Shown here: positions 1 to 5,622 of the stretch, piece after piece
How the letters are laid out: each line of letters opens with the position of its first letter
Numbering within the stretch: the first letter of the stretch is position 1
Origin: Rhizobium sp.
GTDB taxonomy: Bacteria > Pseudomonadota > Alphaproteobacteria > Rhizobiales > Rhizobiaceae
Reading direction: 5' to 3'
DNA length: 7,309 nucleotides
Assembly (NCBI GenBank): GCA_003527225.1
Contig: DPXQ01000143.1
Location: 1-7,309, forward strand
The notes under the pieces: generated by a model
The model's database searches: none
What the model was told of the DNA's origin: nothing
Seen by the model: the letters and a program-made list of their open reading frames with translations, nothing else
Position numbers and translations under genes: made by a program

Positions 1-783
1 GCCGGCACCGACTACGTCTATCCGCAGACGACCAACAAGATCCTGAAGGCCTACCTGATGTCCAAGGGCGTCAAGGAAGAGGACATCATGATCAACTACA
101 CGCCGTTCGGCCATTCCGACTGGCAGACGATCGTCTCCGACATCAAGAAGTTCGGCTCGGCCGGCAAGAAGACCGCCGTCGTCTCGACCATCAACGGCGA
201 CGCCAACGTGCCCTTCTACAAGGAACTCGGCAACCAGGGCATCAAGGCGGAAGACATCCCGGTCGTCGCCTTCTCGGTCGGCGAGGAAGAACTCGCCGGT
301 CTCGACACTGCGCCGCTGGTCGGCCATCTCGCCGCCTGGAACTACTTCCAGTCCGTCGATGCCGAGGTCAATGCCGAGTTCATCGAACAGTGGCACGCCT
401 TCACCAATAACGACAAGCGCGTCACCAACGACCCGATGGAAGCCGCCTATATCGGCTTCAACGCCTGGGTGAAGGCGGTCGAGGCCGCCGGCACCACCGA
501 CACCGACGCCGTGCTCGACAGCATCATCGGCGTCGCCGTGCCGAACCTGTCGGGCGGCTATTCCACCGTCATGCCGAACCACCACATCACCAAGCCGGTG
601 CTGATCGGTGAAATCCAGGCCGACGGCCAGTTCGAGATCGTCCAGGAAACGCCCGCCGTCGTCGGCGACGAATGGTCGGATTACCTGCCCGACTCCAAGG
701 ACCTGATCTCCGATTGGCGCAAGCCGATGGAATGCGGCAACTTCAACGTCGCCGCCGGCAAGTGCGGCGGCAAGGGCAGCTGA
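1..783 (+). CDS. urtA: Urea ABC transporter substrate-binding protein UrtA (3' part only)
   Basis: This is the C-terminal 260 residues of a periplasmic urea-binding protein. It is open at the left window edge in frame 1 and ends at TGA 781-783; the family is about 400-430 residues, so the signal peptide and first lobe lie outside. It belongs to the branched-chain-amino-acid-type (type I periplasmic) binding proteins and delivers urea to UrtBC. Family-typical stretches are YVYPQTTNKILKAYL at the window start, GHSDWQTIVSDIKKF (residues about 38-52 of the fragment), STINGDANVPFYKELGNQG (about 62-80), DPMEAAYIGFNAWVKAVEAAG (about 144-164) and the tail CGNFNVAAGKCGGKGS with its two cysteines. The long gap before urtB is filled with stem-loops, which may let urtA be made in excess over the membrane subunits. 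Identity is firm from the motifs and the urtBCDE neighbours; urea rather than short amides is inferred from the adjacent ureD. Confidence 0.95.
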   Translation, partial: AGTDYVYPQTTNKILKAYLMSKGVKEEDIMINYTPFGHSDWQTIVSDIKKFGSAGKKTAVVSTINGDANVPFYKELGNQGIKAEDIPVVAFSVGEEELAGLDTAPLVGHLAAWNYFQSVDAEVNAEFIEQWHAFTNNDKRVTNDPMEAAYIGFNAWVKAVEAAGTTDTDAVLDSIIGVAVPNLSGGYSTVMPNHHITKPVLIGEIQADGQFEIVQETPAVVGDEWSDYLPDSKDLISDWRKPMECGNFNVAAGKCGGKGS

Positions 784-801
784 TCTGATTGTTACGCGAC
801 C

Positions 802-827
802 GGTGAGGGGAGTAATTCCCCCTCACC
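802..827 (+). promoter_or_regulatory. Stem-loop just downstream of the urtA stop
   Basis: A perfect 9-bp stem, ggtgagggg (802-810) with cccctcacc (819-827), closes an 8-nt loop 18 bases after the urtA stop. There is no T-run after it (the next bases are aacaaaatct), so it does not look like an intrinsic terminator. A hairpin here could protect the urtA message from 3' exonucleases or cause partial read-through into urtB. The function is inferred; only the complementarity is seen. Confidence 0.45.
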
Positions 828-992
828 AACAAAATCTGCGACTTAGCTAACGCTAAGATCGCGATTTTGTATCCTCTCCCACAAGGGGAGAGGCGGGGTG
901 CCGAGTTTGCCGCTTCCACCTCTCCCCTTGCGGGAGAGGAAGCGATTTCAACATCTTAGCGTAGCTAAGTGTTAGAAATCGCAGGTGAGGGG
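802..992. repeat. Inverted pair of composite palindromic repeats between urtA and urtB (rhizobial intergenic mosaic type)
   Basis: Two copies of a three-module element face each other. Copy 1 (about 819-893) has a cccctcacc block (819-827), a long hairpin (829-870; acaaaatc 829-836 pairs with gattttgt 863-870, apical stem cttagc/gctaag at 842-847 and 852-857) and a second hairpin (873-893; cctctccc pairs with gggagagg). Copy 2 runs backwards: cctctccc/gggagagg hairpin (919-939), long hairpin (942-982) and ggtgagggg (984-992). A further ggtgagggg (802-810) also complements 819-827. A 25-nt spacer (894-918) separates the copies. The architecture resembles the RIME and ABC mosaic palindromes described in Rhizobium and Sinorhizobium, but assignment to a named family is by resemblance only. 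It fills most of the 245-bp gap; no gene is seen there. Transcribed, it would form strong stem-loops just after urtA. Confidence 0.8.
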
Positions 993-1015
993 GTCGAACG
1001 GCAACGCGCACGAAC

Positions 1016-1021
1016 GAGGGG
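1016..1021 (+). promoter_or_regulatory. Ribosome binding site of urtB
   Basis: GAGGGG lies 7 bases before ATG 1029. It favours that start over the in-frame ATG at 1035 (13 bases away) and over the GTG at 969, which sits inside the repeat element and has no such site. Confidence 0.6.
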
Positions 1022-1028
1022 CTGCGTG

Positions 1029-2642
1029 ATGACGATGCGATTCTTACTACAGTTCATTTTTATCCTGCTGACGATGGGCTTCGCCGCGCCCTCCCTGGCG
1101 CAGAGCGATCCGAAGGACCTGATCGACGCGCTCGGCAAGGCCAGCTTCAAGCAGGCCGAAGAGCTGTTGACGCAGATCGCCGCGACCGGCGATCCGCGCG
1201 TCGTTCCCGCGCTCGAAGCCTTTGCCGAGGGCGATCTCTATGTCCGCAAGTCGGACGGCGCCGTGGTCATCACCAAGGCCGCCGGTGCCAAGCTTTCCGC
1301 CATCGATCCGCTGACCGGCGACGTGGTCGGCGAGGAGCCGAAGGGCGCCTTCACCAAGATCAAGGTCAACAACACTCTGCGCCGCGCCATCCGCTCGGCG
1401 CTTGGCGGGTTGACGCTCATGAGCCCCGACAAGGCGGTGCGCCTGCAGGCGGCCCAGCAAGTTCTGCAATCGCCGAGCGCGGAAAATCTCGATCTCGTCG
1501 AGGCGGCGCTCGCCAAGGAGACCGACAGCGAGGTCAAGGCCCGCATGGAGGAGGCGCGCGCCGTGTCGCTGCTGGCCTCCGACCGTTCCGTCGGGGAGAA
1601 GCGCGCCGCCATCGACATGGTCGCATCGCTCGGCGGGCGCGAGGCGATCGGCATCCTGATGACCGTCTCCTCATCGATCGACGAGAGCCTCAAACCCGAT
1701 CTCGACAAGGCGATCGCCGGCATCGAGGGCGATCTGGCGCTGTGGGACGCCGCGCAGAACGTCTGGTACGGCATCTCGCTCGGTTCCGTCCTGCTGCTCG
1801 CCGCCATCGGCCTTGCCATCACCTTTGGCGTGATGGGCATCATCAACATGGCGCATGGCGAGATGGTGATGATCGGCGCCTATTCCACCTTCATGGTCCA
1901 GCAGGTGATCCGCACCTCCTATCCGCAACTGTTCGACTGGTCGCTGGCGATCGCGCTGCCGGTCGCCTTCCTCATCACTGCCGCCATCGGCCTGGTGATC
2001 GAGCGCGGCGTCATCCGTTTCCTTTACGGCCGGCCGCTCGAAACCCTGCTCGCCACCTGGGGCATTTCGCTCATCCTGCAACAGTCGATCCGCACGATCT
2101 TCGGCCCGACCAATCAGGAGGTCGGCAATCCGTCGTGGATGTCCGGCTCGTTTGCGCTCGGCGGGCTGACGATCACCTGGAACCGCATGTGGATCGTGCT
2201 GTTCTCGCTGACCATCTTCTTTGCCCTCCTGACGCTGATGAAGCGCTCGGCCTTCGGCCTGCAGATGCGCGCCGTCACCCAGAACCGCCGCATGGCGTCC
2301 TCCATGGGCATCCGCACACCCTGGGTCGACGCCTTCACCTTCGCGCTCGGTTCCGGCATCGCCGGGATCGCCGGGGTGGCTCTCAGCCAGATCGACAATG
2401 TCTCGCCCAATCTCGGCCAGGCCTACATCATCGACTCATTCATGGTCGTGGTGTTCGGTGGTGTCGGCAATCTCTGGGGCACGTTTGTCGGCGCGCTGTC
2501 GCTCGGCATTCTCAACAAGTTCCTCGAACCCTCGGTCGGCGCGGTGCTGGGCAAGATCCTCGTGCTCGTGCTGATCATTCTCTTCATCCAGAAACGGCCG
2601 CGCGGGCTCTTCGCGCTCAAGGGAAGGGCGGTGGAAGCATGA
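1029..2642 (+). CDS. urtB: Urea ABC transporter permease UrtB
   Basis: A 537-residue inner-membrane permease of the LivH/branched-chain-amino-acid permease class that forms half of the urea channel with UrtC. Start ATG 1029 is chosen for its GAGGGG site 7 bases upstream and because a clear signal peptide follows (basic start, hydrophobic residues about 5-20, probable cleavage after SLAQ at 25). Residues about 26-240 form a hydrophilic, mostly helical exported domain with HEAT-like helix pairs (for example 55-70, 135-150, 160-183, 188-212), an extension characteristic of UrtB and absent from ordinary LivH. The permease core begins near 247 (WYGISLGSVLLLAAIGLAIT), with FGVMGIINMAHGEMVMIGAY at 266-285, several further membrane segments, and the cytoplasmic coupling loop around 410-432 (GLQMRAVTQNRRMASSMGIR), which contacts the ATPases. 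It overlaps urtC by 4 bases (ATGA), so the two are probably translationally coupled. The length fits the family. Confidence 0.95.
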   Translation: MTMRFLLQFIFILLTMGFAAPSLAQSDPKDLIDALGKASFKQAEELLTQIAATGDPRVVPALEAFAEGDLYVRKSDGAVVITKAAGAKLSAIDPLTGDVVGEEPKGAFTKIKVNNTLRRAIRSALGGLTLMSPDKAVRLQAAQQVLQSPSAENLDLVEAALAKETDSEVKARMEEARAVSLLASDRSVGEKRAAIDMVASLGGREAIGILMTVSSSIDESLKPDLDKAIAGIEGDLALWDAAQNVWYGISLGSVLLLAAIGLAITFGVMGIINMAHGEMVMIGAYSTFMVQQVIRTSYPQLFDWSLAIALPVAFLITAAIGLVIERGVIRFLYGRPLETLLATWGISLILQQSIRTIFGPTNQEVGNPSWMSGSFALGGLTITWNRMWIVLFSLTIFFALLTLMKRSAFGLQMRAVTQNRRMASSMGIRTPWVDAFTFALGSGIAGIAGVALSQIDNVSPNLGQAYIIDSFMVVVFGGVGNLWGTFVGALSLGILNKFLEPSVGAVLGKILVLVLIILFIQKRPRGLFALKGRAVEA

Positions 2643-3811
2643 TCACGGGCTTCATCTTCAGGGCACTCGAAGGCAAGATCGTCGTCGCCGTTGTCATCCT
2701 TCTCGGCGTGGCGCTCATCGTCCCGGCGCTCAATCTGCTCACCCCGCCGGACAGCGTCTTCCACATCCCGACCTATGCCGTGTCGCTGATGGGCAAGTAT
2801 CTCTGCTACGCGCTGCTGGCGCTGGCGCTCGATCTGGTCTGGGGCTATTGCGGCATCCTGTCGCTCGGCCACGGCGCCTTCTTCGCGCTCGGCGGCTATG
2901 CCATGGGCATGTACCTGATGCGCCAGATCGGTTCGAGGGGCGTCTACGGCAACCCGATCCTGCCGGACTTCATGGTCTTCCTCAACTGGAAGGAACTGCC
3001 CTGGTTCTGGCACGGCATGGACATGTTCTGGTTCGCCATGATCATGGTGCTGGTCGTGCCCGGCCTGCTTGCCTTCGTCTTCGGCTGGTTCGCCTTCCGC
3101 TCCAGAGTGAACGGCGTCTATCTCTCGATCATCACCCAGGCGATGACCTATGCGCTGCTCTTGGCCTTCTTCCGCAACGACATGGGTTTCGGTGGCAATA
3201 ACGGCCTGACCGACTTCAAGGAAATCCTGGGCTTCAACGTGCAGGCCGACGGCACGCGTGCCGTGCTGTTCGCGCTCTCGGCGATCATGCTGTCGCTCTG
3301 CCTGTTGGTTTCCTCGGCGATAGTGCGTTCCAAGTTCGGCAAGGTTCTGGTCGGCGTGCGTGATGCCGAAAGCCGCGTACGCTTCCTCGGCTACCGGGTG
3401 GAAAACATCAAGCTCTTCACCTTCGTCGTCTCGGCGATGATGGCGGGCATTGCCGGTGCGCTGTTCGTGCCGCAGGTCGGCATCATCAATCCGGGCGAAT
3501 TTGCCCCCGCCAACTCGATCGAAGTGGTGGTGTGGACCGCCGTCGGCGGGCGCGGCACGCTGATCGGGCCGATCATCGGCGCGCTGATGGTCAATGCGGG
3601 CAAGAGCTATTTCACCGGTGCCTTTCCCGAACTCTGGCTGTTCGCGCTCGGCGGTCTGTTCATCGGCGTGACGCTCTTCCTGCCGAAGGGCGTGGTCGGC
3701 ACGATCCAGCAGCGGCTGGCGGTGCGCCGTGACCGCAAGGCGGCGGACGACGCCGCCAACAATGACAAGGCGACCGACGCGGCGCTGCCGCTCGGACAGG
3801 CGGCGGAGTGA
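2639..3811 (+). CDS. urtC: Urea ABC transporter permease UrtC
   Basis: A 390-residue inner-membrane permease of the LivM class and UrtB's partner in the urea channel. ATG 2639 overlaps the urtB stop as ATGA and is preceded by purine-rich AAGGGAAGGG (2619-2628). An open frame extends far upstream inside urtB, but its translation there is arginine/histidine-rich shadow sequence. Visible parts: membrane segment about 13-31; LALDLVWGYCGILSLGHGAFFALGGYAMG (62-90), the typical LivM/UrtC pattern; hydrophobic segments about 131-150, 160-177, 206-229, 258-280 and 294-317; the coupling loop about 233-256 (FGKVLVGVRDAESRVRFLGY); and a last segment about 332-350. The closing 35 residues are charged and alanine-rich and probably lie in the cytoplasm. 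UrtC family members usually carry the loop between the early membrane segments with aromatic residues, seen here at 115-135. It ends 5 bases before urtD. Confidence 0.95.
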   Translation: MITGFIFRALEGKIVVAVVILLGVALIVPALNLLTPPDSVFHIPTYAVSLMGKYLCYALLALALDLVWGYCGILSLGHGAFFALGGYAMGMYLMRQIGSRGVYGNPILPDFMVFLNWKELPWFWHGMDMFWFAMIMVLVVPGLLAFVFGWFAFRSRVNGVYLSIITQAMTYALLLAFFRNDMGFGGNNGLTDFKEILGFNVQADGTRAVLFALSAIMLSLCLLVSSAIVRSKFGKVLVGVRDAESRVRFLGYRVENIKLFTFVVSAMMAGIAGALFVPQVGIINPGEFAPANSIEVVVWTAVGGRGTLIGPIIGALMVNAGKSYFTGAFPELWLFALGGLFIGVTLFLPKGVVGTIQQRLAVRRDRKAADDAANNDKATDAALPLGQAAE

Positions 3812-3816
3812 TTGCC

Positions 3817-4569
3817 ATGAACGACAGAAAACCGACGAGCATCCTCTATCTCGACGGCGTGTCCGTCTACTTCGACGGCTTCAAGGCGCTGAATTCGCTG
3901 TCCTTCGTCGTCGAGCCGGGCGAGCTTCGCGCCATCATCGGCCCGAACGGCGCGGGCAAGACGACGATGATGGACATTATCACCGGCAAGACCCGGCCCG
4001 ACAGCGGCGAGGTCTTCTTCAACGGCGAGGTGGACCTGACCAAGAAGGACGAGGCCGAGATCGCCCAGCTCGGCATCGGCCGCAAGTTTCAGAAGCCGAC
4101 CGTGTTCGAGAGCCATACCGTGTGGGACAATCTCGAACTCGCACTCAACCGTGACCGCGGCGTGTTCGGCACGCTGTTTTACCGGCTGACGGCGGAGGAC
4201 AGGCTGCGCATCGAGGAGATCCTCGAAACGGTGCGGCTGACGGCGCGCGCCCAGGACCTCGCCGCCAATCTCAGCCATGGCCAGAAGCAATGGCTGGAGA
4301 TCGGCATGCTGCTCGCGCAGGAACCCAAGCTGCTTCTGGTCGACGAGCCGGTGGCCGGCATGACCGACGCGGAGACGGCGGAGACCGCGATCCTGCTCAA
4401 GGAAATCGCCAAGACCCGTTCGGTGGTCGTCGTCGAACACGACATGGGCTTCATCCGAGACCTCGGCGTCAAGGTGACCTGCCTTGCCGAAGGCTCGGTG
4501 CTGGCCGAGGGCTCGATCGATTTCGTCTCGGCCGATCCCAAGGTGATCGAGAACTATCTGGGGCGGTGA
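3817..4569 (+). CDS. urtD: Urea ABC transporter ATP-binding protein UrtD
   Basis: A 250-residue cytoplasmic ATPase of the LivG class that powers urea import together with UrtE. Start ATG 3817 is preferred because GGAG (3805-3808) lies 8 bases upstream; an in-frame GTG at 3808, overlapping the urtC stop as GTGA, is a possible alternative adding three residues. All nucleotide-binding motifs are intact: Walker A GPNGAGKTT (42-50), Q-loop glutamine 92 in GRKFQKPTVF, ABC signature LSHGQ (152-156), Walker B LLLVDEP (172-178) with catalytic glutamate 177, D-loop around AGMTDAE (180-186) and H-loop histidine 208 in VVVVEHDMGFI. The signature LSHGQ followed by KQWLEIGMLLAQ is the form I associate with UrtD. 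It lies 5 bases after urtC. The next gene, urtE, is unusually far away because a repeat element fills the gap. Confidence 0.95.
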   Translation: MNDRKPTSILYLDGVSVYFDGFKALNSLSFVVEPGELRAIIGPNGAGKTTMMDIITGKTRPDSGEVFFNGEVDLTKKDEAEIAQLGIGRKFQKPTVFESHTVWDNLELALNRDRGVFGTLFYRLTAEDRLRIEEILETVRLTARAQDLAANLSHGQKQWLEIGMLLAQEPKLLLVDEPVAGMTDAETAETAILLKEIAKTRSVVVVEHDMGFIRDLGVKVTCLAEGSVLAEGSIDFVSADPKVIENYLGR

Positions 4570-4600
4570 TCAGATGATGTCGGACGCTGCGGCGCGCATA

Positions 4601-4794
4601 CCCCCCTCTGCCCTGCCGGGCATCTCCCCCTCAAGGGGGGAGATCGGATCTTGGCAACCCGCCTGCCCAATATCCGAGCGAAGGTTCGCGGTTTACGGGC
4701 GGTATCGTCCCGCCAGGATAGTTGCCAGGCGAGAGGCCAGCCCCGTGCCGATCTCCCCCCTTGTGGGGGAGATGCCCGGCAGGGCAGAGGGGGG
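4601..4794. repeat. Long inverted-repeat element (MITE-like) between urtD and urtE
   Basis: Left arm 4601-4647 and right arm 4748-4794 are reverse complements over 47 nt with one mismatch (T4631 faces an unmatched base). Each arm has its own short hairpin (ctccccc/ggggggag in the left arm around 4624-4642, ctcccccc/gggggag in the right around 4753-4771) and a gccctgccgggc palindrome core. The 100-nt core also pairs with itself: tggcaac (4652-4658) with gttgcca (4721-4727), tatcc (4671-4675) with ggata (4716-4720), and ggcgg (4698-4702) with ccgcc (4710-4714). The whole 194 nt could fold into one long branched hairpin. The arm sequence resembles a dispersed repeat common in rhizobial genomes. 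No transposase and no clear target-site duplication is seen. It accounts for most of the 261-bp urtD-urtE gap; no gene is supported there. Confidence 0.85.
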
Positions 4795-4816
4795 TGCCGC
4801 ACCCCGCAAACATTTC

Positions 4817-4822
4817 GGGGAA
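4817..4822 (+). promoter_or_regulatory. Probable ribosome binding site of urtE, partly within a small hairpin
   Basis: GGGGAA lies 8 bases before ATG 4831 and is a modest match to the anti-Shine-Dalgarno sequence. Its G-run is also the right side of a 5-bp stem, ccccg (4802-4806) with cgggg (4816-4820), so it may be partly hidden in the message. Confidence 0.4.
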
Positions 4823-4830
4823 CACGCACC

Positions 4831-5526
4831 ATGCTGACAGTCGACAACATCAACCTCCACTACGGCGCCGCCCAGGCCCTGCGCGGGGTCTCGATCAAGG
4901 CCGAGATGGGCAAGATCACCTGCGTGCTGGGGCGAAACGGGGTCGGCAAGTCGTCGCTGCTGCGCGCCGTTACCGGCCAGCATGGCGTCTCGGCCGGCAC
5001 GATCGCCTTCGACGGCGTGACGCTCAACGGCATGGCGCCGTTCAACCGGGCCAAGCTCGGCCTCGGCTACGTGCCGCAGGGCCGCGAAATCTTCCCGCTT
5101 CTGACGGTCCGGGAAAACCTCGAGACCGGTTATGCGCCGCTGTCGCGCAAGGAGCGGTTCATTCCCGACGAAATCTTCAGCCTGTTTCCCGTTCTGAACA
5201 CCATGCTGTCGCGGCGCGGCGGCGACCTGTCGGGCGGGCAGCAGCAGCAGCTCGCCATCGGCCGGGCCATGGTGACGCGGCCGAAGATCCTCGTGCTCGA
5301 TGAGCCGACCGAGGGCATCCAGCCGTCGATCATCAAGGATATCGGCCGGGCGATCCAGTATCTGAGGGATTCCACCGGCATGGCGATCCTGCTGGTCGAG
5401 CAATATCTGGATTTCTGCCGCGAGCTCGCCGACCATGTCTACATCATGGATCGCGGTGAGATCGTGCACGAGGGGGCCGCCGAAACGCTGGATACCGCCG
5501 AGGCGCGGCGGCATCTGACGGTCTGA
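4831..5526 (+). CDS. urtE: Urea ABC transporter ATP-binding protein UrtE
   Basis: A 231-residue cytoplasmic ATPase of the LivF class and second motor subunit of the urea importer. ATG 4831 is chosen because MLTVDNINLHYG is the normal N-terminus of this family; the frame stays open upstream to 4651, but that part is translated repeat element. Motifs: Walker A GRNGVGKS (34-41), Q-loop glutamine 83 in GYVPQGREIFPLLTV, signature LSGGQQQQ (133-140), Walker B ILVLDEP (153-159) with glutamate 159's neighbour E158 as the catalytic base, and EGIQPSII (161-168) as D-loop region. The usual H-loop histidine is replaced by glutamine 191 (LLVEQYLDF); LivF-type ATPases commonly have glutamine here, so this is a family trait, not decay. 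The partner UrtD keeps its histidine. No terminator is visible after the stop; 96 bases separate it from the esterase gene. Confidence 0.95.
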   Translation: MLTVDNINLHYGAAQALRGVSIKAEMGKITCVLGRNGVGKSSLLRAVTGQHGVSAGTIAFDGVTLNGMAPFNRAKLGLGYVPQGREIFPLLTVRENLETGYAPLSRKERFIPDEIFSLFPVLNTMLSRRGGDLSGGQQQQLAIGRAMVTRPKILVLDEPTEGIQPSIIKDIGRAIQYLRDSTGMAILLVEQYLDFCRELADHVYIMDRGEIVHEGAAETLDTAEARRHLTV

Positions 5527-5622
5527 TCTTGTCCCGTATGGTTGATGAATTATTAGTGACATATGGTTGATGCTGAAAATCAGCGTGGTATGGACACGCA
5601 TCTGCTAACAGAAGGCATAGCC
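5527..5622 (+). promoter_or_regulatory. AT-richer leader upstream of the esterase gene, possible promoter
   Basis: This 96-base gap is clearly richer in A/T than its surroundings. It contains an 11-base direct repeat, tatggttgatg, at 5537-5547 and 5562-5572, spaced 25 bases start to start. It also holds a small perfect hairpin, gctga (5572-5576) with tcagc (5580-5584). TTGATG (5567-5572) and TATGGA (5589-5594) with a 16-base spacer form a weak sigma-70-like pair. The repeat and hairpin are seen; promoter or operator function is a guess. Confidence 0.3.
5610..5615 (+). promoter_or_regulatory. Ribosome binding site of the esterase gene
   Basis: AGAAGG lies 7 bases before ATG 5623. It supports that start, which also places a clean signal peptide at the N-terminus; the earlier in-frame ATGs at 5563 and 5590 lack a good site. 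Confidence 0.6.

Noticed and set aside
802..827. Rho-independent terminator after urtA
   Set aside because: The stem is strong, but no T-run follows and urtBCDE must be expressed for the importer to work; kept only as a possible stability or attenuation hairpin.
802..992. CRISPR array
   Set aside because: Only two copies in inverted orientation, with internal palindromes and no regular spacers.
969..1028. Earlier GTG start for urtB at 969
   Set aside because: It lies inside the palindromic repeat and would place a charged peptide before an otherwise normal signal sequence; ATG 1029 has a well-spaced GAGGGG.
784..1028. Riboswitch such as a guanidine (ykkC) type controlling the transporter
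   Set aside because: The gap is explained by repeat-type palindromes; I see no recognisable aptamer core, and a control element for the operon would be expected ahead of urtA, outside the window.
1742..2638. Long open frame upstream of and in frame with urtC, which would give a 689-residue protein
   Set aside because: Its translation is arginine/histidine/proline-rich shadow of urtB in another frame. The real UrtC begins at ATG 2639 with a proper ribosome site and a hydrophobic N-terminus.
3607..4440. 277-codon minus-strand open frame opposite urtC and urtD
   Set aside because: Antisense shadow of two well-supported genes; no coherent domain.
4651..4830. In-frame N-terminal extension of urtE by 60 residues
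   Set aside because: The segment is the core and right arm of the inverted-repeat element, its start has no ribosome site, and UrtE/LivF proteins begin at the residue encoded at 4831.
5401..5403. Loss of the H-loop histidine in UrtE as a sign of a dead ATPase
   Set aside because: Glutamine at this position (residue 191, VEQ) is usual in LivF/UrtE-type subunits and all other motifs are intact.
4693..5601. 302-codon minus-strand open frame opposite urtE
   Set aside because: Antisense shadow of urtE with no family resemblance; part of it is translated repeat element.
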